DNA of 64,000 nucleotides, from positions 124,001-188,000 of the forward strand of contig NZ_JBHFEI010000008.1 in NCBI RefSeq assembly GCF_041928815.1, read 5' to 3'. The DNA comes from JBHFEI01 sp041928815. Lineage in GTDB: Bacteria; Pseudomonadota; Alphaproteobacteria; Rhizobiales; Rhizobiaceae. Position 1 is the first letter of the stretch. The number at the start of each line of letters is the position of its first letter. A model generated the notes under the pieces. It had not been told where the DNA came from. It did no database searches and saw nothing but the letters and a program-made list of their open reading frames with translations. A program made the position numbers and the translations under genes. Positions 56,894 to 64,000 of the stretch are shown here, in pieces.

Positions 56894-56934
56894 GAAAAAG
56901 ACCAAAGAGAGGCGGCCGTCTTCCAGGCCGCCTC
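56894..56934 (-). terminator. Attenuator/terminator after rplL
   Basis: On the minus strand, GAGGCGGCC pairs with GGCCGCCTC (9 bp, 8-base loop), followed by TCTTTGGTCTTTTTC. It lies 24 bases past the rplL stop, the same place as the E. coli rplL-rpoB attenuator. Confidence 0.8.
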
Positions 56935-56957
56935 CCCTGTCATAAAGTCAGAACGAC

Positions 56958-57335
56958 TTACTTGACGTCGACCTTGGCGCCGGCATCTTCCAGCTTCTTC
57001 TTGAGGTCGGCGGCTTCGCCCTTCGAGACGGCTTCCTTGACCGGCTTCGGAGCGCCTTCGACCAAGTCCTTGGCTTCCTTGAGGCCGAGACCGGTGATGG
57101 CGCGGACTTCCTTGATCACGTTGATCTTGTTGGCGCCGGCCTCGACGAGGATGACGTCGAACTCGGTCTTCTCTTCTTCGACCGGGGCAGCGGCAGCAGC
57201 GCCGCCGGCAGCGGCGACGGCGACCGGAGCCGCAGCCGAAACGCCCCACTTCTCTTCGAGAAGCTTCGAAAGCTCGGCGGCTTCCAGAACGGTGAGGGCG
57301 GAGAGGTCTTCTACGATCTTGGCGAGATCAGCCAT
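56958..57335 (-). CDS. rplL: 50S ribosomal protein L7/L12
   Basis: 125 residues: N-terminal dimerisation helix (LAKIVEDLSALTVLEAAELS), Ala-rich hinge (VAAAGGAAAAAPVEEE) and the C-terminal factor-binding domain (INVIKEVRAITGLGLKEAKD). It forms the stalk multimer on L10. It is 63 bases after rplJ. Confidence 0.98.
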   Translation of the reverse strand: MADLAKIVEDLSALTVLEAAELSKLLEEKWGVSAAAPVAVAAAGGAAAAAPVEEEKTEFDVILVEAGANKINVIKEVRAITGLGLKEAKDLVEGAPKPVKEAVSKGEAADLKKKLEDAGAKVDVK

Positions 57336-57398
57336 TGTCTTAATCCTTGATTGCTTTTCGGTTCGAACCGGTTGGATGAATTACAGCGAAAAACCGCC

Positions 57399-57920
57399 TC
57401 ACGCGGCTTCTTCGTCCTTCTTGGCATAGGCCGCGAACACGCGGGCAAGCTGGCTTGCCGGTGCTGCGACAACCCCTGCGATGCGGGTGGCCGGCGTGTT
57501 GATCATGCCGAGCAGCTTCGCGCGCAGTTCATCGAGCGAAGGCAGGGTCGCGAGCGACTTCACACCTTCCGCATCGAGGTTGGTTGCCCCCATGGCGCCG
57601 CCGAGAATCACGAGCTTGTCGTTGGTCTTGGCGAATTCCATGGCGATCTTCGGAGCGGTCACCGGATCATCGCTGTAGGCGATGAGCGTCTGACCCTTGA
57701 AAAGGGAATCGATCCCTTCCGACTCCGTGCCCTGAAGAGCAATTTTGGCCAGGCGGTTCTTCGCGACTTTGACGGTACCGCCCGCGGCGCGCATCTTCGA
57801 CCGGAGGTCGTTCATCTGCGCGACGGTGATACCGGCATAGCGGGCCACGACAACCGAACCGGACGCCTTGAAGACTCCGTTCAGCTCCGTGACGAATTCG
57901 CGTTTTTCCGCTCTTTCCAC
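57399..57920 (-). CDS. rplJ: 50S ribosomal protein L10
   Basis: 173 residues, MERAEKREFVTELNGVFKAS start, SVVVARYAGITVAQMNDLRS rRNA-binding region and a C-terminal helix (ASQLARVFAAYAKKDEE) that carries the L7/L12 dimers. In many bacteria L10 with L12 represses its own leader; here the gene has a 341-base upstream leader. Confidence 0.97.
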   Translation of the reverse strand: MERAEKREFVTELNGVFKASGSVVVARYAGITVAQMNDLRSKMRAAGGTVKVAKNRLAKIALQGTESEGIDSLFKGQTLIAYSDDPVTAPKIAMEFAKTNDKLVILGGAMGATNLDAEGVKSLATLPSLDELRAKLLGMINTPATRIAGVVAAPASQLARVFAAYAKKDEEAA

Positions 57921-58261
57921 TGCCTATCTCCAGTTGACAGGTCTGGCGAGCCAGCCCTGCCGGGTTTGCCTTTGCCGCACGGGATCATATGAGAGATCCC
58001 GAGCGACGCTCGAGGATCCTGTCCCCTGCCCGTCATCCCTCTGAACGGAAAGACACCGGTACAAGGCAAGCCGAGGTTCGAACCGGACACCGACGCCAAT
58101 GGCGCGACGAATTCCGGGACTTACCCGTCTCATGCAGGCAAAGTGATTAAGGACGACCACCTGCAGTCTCGGACAGGAATTCCGGCCCTTGCGGACCGGT
58201 CTTCCCGGCCCTTGCGGGCCGGAAAAGCACCGTCCCGCGGAAGTCTTCCGCGGGAAAAACA
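57921..58261 (-). promoter_or_regulatory. Structured rplA-rplJ leader
   Basis: This 341-base gap is read 58261 to 57921. Three hairpins come first: CCCGCGGAAG/CTTCCGCGGG (58255-58235), then two tandem CCGGCCC/GGGCCGG-type stems each with a GCAA loop (58223-58206 and 58200-58183). The remaining ~260 bases are the likely place for L10-type autogenous control, but no L10 kink-turn site or promoter could be assigned by eye. Confidence 0.6.
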
Positions 58262-58960
<699 letters not shown>

Positions 58961-58964
58961 GGTC

Positions 58965-59396
58965 TTAGGCCACCACTTCCAGACCCATCGCGCGGGCGGA
59001 GCCCTCGATCATGGTCATTGCACCTTCGAGATCGGCGGCATTGAGGTCCTTCATCTTGGCCTCGGCGATCGACTTGATCTGCGCCTTGGTGAGCTTGCCG
59101 GCGGTCGCGCCCTTGCCGGGCGTCTTCGAACCGGACGAGATCTTCGCTTCCTTCTTCAGGAAGTAGCTGACCGGCGGCTGCTTCATAACATAGGTGAAGG
59201 ACTTGTCCTGGAAATAGGTGATGACGACCGGGATCGGCATGCCCTTTTCGAGTTCCTGCGTCGCCGCATTGAACGACTTGCAGAATTCCATAATATTGAT
59301 GCCACGCTGACCGAGCGCAGGACCGATCGGCGGGGACGGATTGGCCGACCCTGCCTTCACCTGCAGCTTGAGGTGACCCATAACTTTCTTAGCCAT
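58965..59396 (-). CDS. rplK: 50S ribosomal protein L11
   Basis: 143 residues; the N-terminal proline-rich switch region SANPSPPIGPALGQRGINIM and the C-terminal rRNA-binding domain (AKISSGSKTPGKGATAGKLT) are complete. It is part of the GTPase-associated centre and needed for RelA activation. It pairs with rplA 4 bases downstream. Confidence 0.98.
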   Translation of the reverse strand: MAKKVMGHLKLQVKAGSANPSPPIGPALGQRGINIMEFCKSFNAATQELEKGMPIPVVITYFQDKSFTYVMKQPPVSYFLKKEAKISSGSKTPGKGATAGKLTKAQIKSIAEAKMKDLNAADLEGAMTMIEGSARAMGLEVVA

Positions 59397-59633
59397 AGTC
59401 TCTCTCTGCCTTTACGACGGCTCCAGCCTCATGGCCGAAGCGCTCAGGCCGGTTGCCCGGCCGATGGGCCGGCCCTCGACGGGAAGACCGGCGGCTGCGT
59501 TTGCGTGGTGCGGGCAAGACGACCGCCGGCTTGCGGCCACCGCCCTTCCACGCTTCGATGCGGGAGTGTTCCCGCCATGCCGCCCCTTGCGGGGCAGCAA
59601 AGCCATTCGGCGGCGGACGCCGCCCTGATCGCG
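59397..59633 (-). other. GC-rich structured gap between nusG and rplK
   Basis: This 237-base gap has no gene that I can support. A GCTGCCCC-GCAA-GGGGCGGC hairpin (59598-59579) lies after nusG, next to a GGCGGCG/CGCCGCC stem near 59610-59625. It should contain the rplKA promoter or L1 target site, but no clear -35/-10 pair was seen. Confidence 0.55.
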
Positions 59634-60164
59634 TCAGACCTTCTCGACCTGCGCGTATTCGAGCTCGACCGGGGTCGCGCGCCCGAAGATGGAGACCTCG
59701 ACCTTGAGGCGCGAACGCTCCTCGTCGACATCCTGCACGGTGCCGTTGAACGAGGCGAAGGGACCGTCCGAAACGCGGACCTGCTCGCCGATCTCAAACG
59801 AGATCGAGGGCTTCGGCCGCTCGACGCCGTCCTGCACCTGGCCGAGGATGCGCTCGGCCTCGTAGTCCGGAATCGGAACCGGCTTGTTGTCCGTGCCGAG
59901 GAAGCCCGTGACCTTCGGCGTGTTCTTGATGAGGTGGTAGGCCTCGTTCGTCAGGTCGGCGCGCACCAGCACGTAGCCCGGAAAGAACTTCCGCTCGGAA
60001 TCGACCTTGCGGCCGCGGCGCACCTCGACGACCTTCTCGGTCGGCACGAGGATCTTCTCGAACAGATGCTCGAGGCCCTTCTGCCTCGCCTTCTCTTCGA
60101 TCGATTCCGCCACCTTCTTCTCGAAATTCGAATAGGCGTGAACAATGTACCAGCGCGCAGCCAT
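59634..60164 (-). CDS. nusG: Transcription termination/antitermination factor NusG
   Basis: 176 residues. The NGN domain starts MAARWYIVHAYSNFEKKVAE and includes FFPGYVLVRADLTNEAYHLI. The KOW domain is EQVRVSDGPFASFNGTVQDV. It binds RNA polymerase and links to Rho or S10. It is 16 bases after secE. Confidence 0.97.
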   Translation of the reverse strand: MAARWYIVHAYSNFEKKVAESIEEKARQKGLEHLFEKILVPTEKVVEVRRGRKVDSERKFFPGYVLVRADLTNEAYHLIKNTPKVTGFLGTDNKPVPIPDYEAERILGQVQDGVERPKPSISFEIGEQVRVSDGPFASFNGTVQDVDEERSRLKVEVSIFGRATPVELEYAQVEKV

Positions 60165-60180
60165 GTCTACCCCCGCCCGA

Positions 60181-60381
60181 TCAGAGACCGACGTTCAGGA
60201 TGAGGCCGATGACCCATCCCAGAAGCTGGTCCGCCGCGAAAAAGAAGGCGGCCGCAACGATCACCATGACGAAGACCATCAGCGTCGAGATCATCGTCTC
60301 GCGCCGGGACGGCCAGGTGACTTTCGACGCCTCGGCGCGAACCTGCTGCAGAAACGTGAATGGATTGGTTTTCGATGCCAT
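60181..60381 (-). CDS. secE: Protein translocase subunit SecE (short form)
   Basis: 66 residues from ATG 60381 (MASKTNPFTFLQQVRAEASK). The conserved amphipathic segment VTWPSRRETMISTLMVF is followed by a single membrane helix (VFVMVIVAAAFFFAADQLLG), the minimal SecE. The frame is open to 60429 but this start fits the family. It lies between tRNA-Trp and nusG. Confidence 0.96.
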   Translation of the reverse strand: MASKTNPFTFLQQVRAEASKVTWPSRRETMISTLMVFVMVIVAAAFFFAADQLLGWVIGLILNVGL

Positions 60382-60572
60382 TGAATGCTCACGCCATAAC
60401 GGCGCGTAAAGCTGACAGGTCAGCTCCACGCACCGCGTGTCTGTTTTGCCCTACATAAAGGCCGATTCTCTTTTTAACAAGAGGCAACCGGGCCTTTCGC
60501 GAATTCAGACGGTCGATCCGTCTTTCCATTCCGGTCCGTCGCTGCAAGGTGACTGCGCCGTGCGGCCGGAAA

Positions 60573-60648
<76 letters not shown>

Positions 60649-60700
60649 TCACGCCTGCCACCGTCGAAGCCGCAAGGCCCGTCTCCGGCAAGGCATGGCG

Positions 60701-60729
60701 TCTTTACGGCGAAGGGGGCCGCTTGGCAA
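60701..60729 (-). promoter_or_regulatory. Promoter of tRNA-Trp (and probably secE-nusG)
   Basis: On the minus strand, TTGCCA (60729-60724), 17-base spacer, TAAAGA (60706-60701). This puts the start about 45 bases upstream of the mature tRNA. Confidence 0.65.
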
Positions 60730-60784
60730 GGGCGAAGGCCAGATTTTTTCACGACGAGACAGGAGCCGCGCCGCGTCCCCCCGC

Positions 60785-61441
60785 CTACCAGTCAAGGCGG
60801 AGCCGTGCCTGCAGCGCCCCCGTCGTTGCCGCCTCCTGCCGCCGGAATGCGGCACCGAGACTGAGGCCGTCGAAAAGGCGCTGCTCCACGCCGAGTTCGG
60901 CGCCGATTCCGCCCTTCCGGGTTATCGCCGTTCCGGATGCCGTCAGCGACGTTCCGGTTCCGACGGCGCGGATCTGCGCCTTCTGCGTCATCCGCGCGCG
61001 GCCGATCCGGCCATGGGCCACGTCGAGGTCGAGGGCAACCGAAGGCGCGAGGACGATGTCGAAGGAGGGGCTGATCGCCCACCGCCGCGAGACACCCGCA
61101 TTGGCGGAACCACGGCCGGTCATCGGGTTGTAGCCCGCTGCGGCGCTGCGCTCGCGGCCGCCCTTCGTCTTGTCGGCGACCTCCGCCCAGAGCCGCGTGC
61201 TGTCCCGGATCTCGCGGATGCGGCCTGAGGTCGAGGCGCGCAGCGACAGGTCGACCCCGGCGCTGATGTCGGCCGCCGTCGGCGTCCGCATGCCCATGCG
61301 CAGCCGGTAGCCCTGGCTCGCGATTTTCGACGGCGACCAGATCAGCAGCGGCTCGTCCGCCCTCGCCCGGCCCGCCGGCATCGCGAGGACGGTCGCGGTG
61401 ATGAGAAGCGCGGTGCCTGCCGCGCGCACGGGCCTTTTCAT
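60785..61441 (-). CDS. Predicted exported/outer-membrane protein of unknown function
   Basis: 218 residues from ATG 61441 (MKRPVRAAGTALLITATVLA, signal peptide ending near ARADE). The mature part alternates short amphipathic strands (YRLRMGMRTP, GVDLSLRAST, TRLWAEVADK, SFDIVLAPSVALDLDVA, GIGAELGVEQRLF) and ends ALQARLRLDW with a C-terminal aromatic, as in beta-barrel proteins. The family is not recognised. It lies between tufB and tRNA-Trp, downstream of the tufB terminator. Confidence 0.65.
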   Translation of the reverse strand: MKRPVRAAGTALLITATVLAMPAGRARADEPLLIWSPSKIASQGYRLRMGMRTPTAADISAGVDLSLRASTSGRIREIRDSTRLWAEVADKTKGGRERSAAAGYNPMTGRGSANAGVSRRWAISPSFDIVLAPSVALDLDVAHGRIGRARMTQKAQIRAVGTGTSLTASGTAITRKGGIGAELGVEQRLFDGLSLGAAFRRQEAATTGALQARLRLDW

Positions 61442-61685
61442 CGGATGGGTCTGCCTCGTCGTTTCGGGAGTCTTGACGCACCCTGCCGGGGTGCGCCGCA
61501 TTCCGTCCACCCTGGCAAGCGGATCCCGCGGATCGACGCATCAAGGCCCGGACCGCTTCGGCGGGGCCATACTTCAAGGGCGACACGGAAAGGCTTACGC
61601 GGAAACGCGTCTTCGCTCCATTGGCAGATCTGGGGAGGTTATGCCCTATCCCTAAAACAGCAGGGCGACACGCCCTCTTCGCAAC

Positions 61686-61718
61686 GGAAAAGGCCCCGCG
61701 GTCGCCCGCGAGGCCTTT
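61686..61718 (-). terminator. Terminator of tufB (possibly bidirectional)
   Basis: On the minus strand, AAAGGCCTCGCGG pairs with CCGCGGGGCCTTT (13 bp, one wobble) over a GCGA loop and runs into TTTTCC. The plus strand also has TTTCTTTTAT after the stem. Confidence 0.85.
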
Positions 61719-61741
61719 CTTTTATCCGATCAGGTGATCGC

Positions 61742-62917
<1,176 letters not shown>

Positions 62918-63079
62918 GAATGCGTTTCCTGTCGTCACTCGGATGAGGGACCGGACCTAAGCCGGTTTGCGCAGGCGTGTAAGGCTTTCGAAGCCATTGC
63001 GCAAGACCTAAATGGAGATGCCGCTGTGCGCGTGCAAGCAGCGCTTGCTGCCCGATATTTTGCGGAGCTTCGGTCGCGC

Positions 63080-63153
63080 TGGAGCGGGTAGCGGGAATCG
63101 AACCCGCGTATTCAGCTTGGAAGGCTGCTGCTCTACCATTGAGCTATACCCGC
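63080..63153 (-). tRNA. tRNA-Gly (anticodon TCC)
   Basis: 74 bases read 63153 to 63080 with encoded CCA. Acceptor GCGGGTA/TACCCGC, D-arm AGCTCAATGGTAGAGC, anticodon loop CTTCCAA between CAGC and GCTG, T-arm CGGGTTCGATTCCCG. It lies 24 bases downstream of tRNA-Tyr. Confidence 0.96.
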
Positions 63154-63177
63154 TTGACCCAGGTCCTTCGCAACGGA

Positions 63178-63262
63178 TGGTGGAGGGAGTTGGATTTGAA
63201 CCAACGTAGGCTGAGCCAACGGATTTACAGTCCGTCCCCTTTAACCACTCGGGCATCCCTCC
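63178..63262 (-). tRNA. tRNA-Tyr (anticodon GTA)
   Basis: 85 bases read 63262 to 63178 with encoded CCA. Acceptor GGAGGGA/TCCCTCC, anticodon loop CTGTAAA in CGGACTGTAAATCCG, long variable arm (GGCTCAGCC) and T-arm TTGGTTCAAATCCAA, i.e. a class II tRNA. It is the first gene of the tRNA-tufB unit. Confidence 0.96.
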
Positions 63263-63337
63263 ATGTTCCGTCGGGACCGTGCGATCAAGCATTGCATCGA
63301 GACCTTTTCGGGCGGCGCCCTCTCGGTCTGCGCCGGC

Positions 63338-63366
63338 TATATGACCGCCCAATCCGGTCCTGTCAA
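63338..63366 (-). promoter_or_regulatory. Promoter of tRNA-Tyr - tRNA-Gly - tufB
   Basis: On the minus strand, consensus TTGACA (63366-63361), 17-base spacer, CATATA (63343-63338), about 76 bases before tRNA-Tyr. It shares the 246-base divergent gap with rlmB. Confidence 0.75.
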
Positions 63367-63508
63367 CACGCAGGCGCGCAAAAAGATGAGGGAAAATCGC
63401 ACCCGTTCCCGACATCCCGGGGTGGGCGATCCCCCCTGCCCGCACGACACGCGCCGCACGGGCCATGCCGGCGTTTCCTTTGCCGCGCGGCCGCATTATA
63501 AGGCGGGA

Positions 63509-64000
63509 ATGAGCAAGGACATTCCGGGCGACAAGAGCGCCAAAGACACCCATTACGCCAATCTGCGCCGTGCCCACCGCGACGCCAGGCGCGAGCGCGG
63601 CGAAATCCCGACGCCGGCGCCGGACAAGAGGCGCCGGACGGCGCAGAAGGATGTCCGGCCCGAGCCGCCTCCTCCCGGGCAGGTGCTGCTCTACGGCCTG
63701 CATACGGTGCGCGCGGCGATCCTCAATCCGGAGCGCCGGATCGGCGCGATGAAGGTGACGGCCAATGCGGCCCAGCGCCTCGACGTCGACATTCCGGCCC
63801 TGCCCTTCCCCGTCGAGACGGTCTCACCGCAGGATCTCGACCGCATCCTCGGAGCGGACGCGATCCACCAGGGCGTGATGATCGAGGCCGAGCCGCTGCC
63901 GGTACGCCGGCTGGCGGCGCTGAAGGATTGCCCGCTGGTTCTCGTGCTCGACCAGGTGACGGATCCGCACAATGTCGGCGCCATCATGCGCTCCGCCGTC
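63509..64000 (+). CDS. rlmB: 23S rRNA (guanosine-2'-O)-methyltransferase RlmB, N-terminal part
   Basis: 164 codons up to the window edge. The N-terminal ~60 residues are a basic, low-complexity extension (HRDARRERGEIPTPAPDKRR). The SpoU substrate-binding domain follows (VLLYGLHTVRAAILNPERRI). The start of the SPOUT catalytic domain, LVLVLDQVTDPHNVGAIMRS, is visible and diagnostic. RlmB/TrmH-type enzymes methylate a 23S or tRNA ribose; the exact target is inferred. AAGGCGG precedes the ATG. Confidence 0.88.
   Translation, partial: MSKDIPGDKSAKDTHYANLRRAHRDARRERGEIPTPAPDKRRRTAQKDVRPEPPPPGQVLLYGLHTVRAAILNPERRIGAMKVTANAAQRLDVDIPALPFPVETVSPQDLDRILGADAIHQGVMIEAEPLPVRRLAALKDCPLVLVLDQVTDPHNVGAIMRSAV

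Noticed and set aside
63080..63262. tRNA-Tyr/tRNA-Gly pair as an integration site
   Set aside because: Neither tRNA is followed by a duplicated 3' end or an integrase gene; tufB follows directly, as in related genomes.

Overview
The window is a GC-rich chromosomal segment of an alphaproteobacterium, most likely Hyphomicrobiales (Rhizobiales), in or near Rhizobiaceae. The evidence is the complete aapJQMP general amino-acid transporter next to metC, the clpS-clpA/phasin/cysE neighbourhood, adk placed between secY and rpsM, and the order rlmB / tRNA-Tyr / tRNA-Gly / tuf / tRNA-Trp / secE / nusG / rplKAJL / rpoBC / rpsL. The species cannot be fixed from sequence alone. No insertion sequence, prophage, CRISPR array or rRNA gene was seen.

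1-9.3 kb is mixed housekeeping: the 5' end of an AzlC-type permease, the adaptor/unfoldase pair clpS-clpA, a phasin with a very clear operator-promoter, a DUF3126 protein, serine acetyltransferase, an alpha/beta hydrolase, a CHCC zinc-finger protein, an FAD monooxygenase and cystathionine beta-lyase. 9.6-13.9 kb is the aapJQMP ABC transporter operon.

14.2-25.3 kb is the accessory, envelope-redox part and the most unusual stretch. A tightly packed minus-strand operon encodes a roughly 1074-residue exported tetraheme cytochrome ending in DUF4384, an OmpA-domain protein, and two exported caspase-like (C14) proteases, each carrying an EF-hand-like loop. Just upstream on the same strand is an NAD(P)H ferric-reductase/ferredoxin-reductase-like membrane flavocytochrome. 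Divergent from it are msrP-msrQ (repair of oxidised periplasmic methionine) and a small exported unknown. A c-type cytochrome co-transcribed with two caspase-fold proteases suggests a periplasmic redox- and Ca-responsive proteolysis module, whose function is unknown.

26-45.6 kb is the str-S10-spc-alpha ribosomal supercluster, read on the minus strand from rpsL to rplQ and including tufA, fusA, secY, adk and rpoA. Several of its intergenic gaps carry strong terminator-like hairpins and one carries an imperfect direct repeat, so it is probably divided into several transcription units. 46-48 kb holds a small acidic unknown and an RTX calcium-binding exoprotein gene placed between rpoC and the str operon. 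48.2-60.4 kb is rpoC-rpoB-rplL-rplJ-rplA-rplK-nusG-secE with E. coli-like structured junctions. 60.5-63.3 kb holds tRNA-Trp, a predicted outer-membrane protein, tufB (identical protein to tufA, one silent base difference seen), tRNA-Gly and tRNA-Tyr. The window ends inside rlmB on the plus strand.
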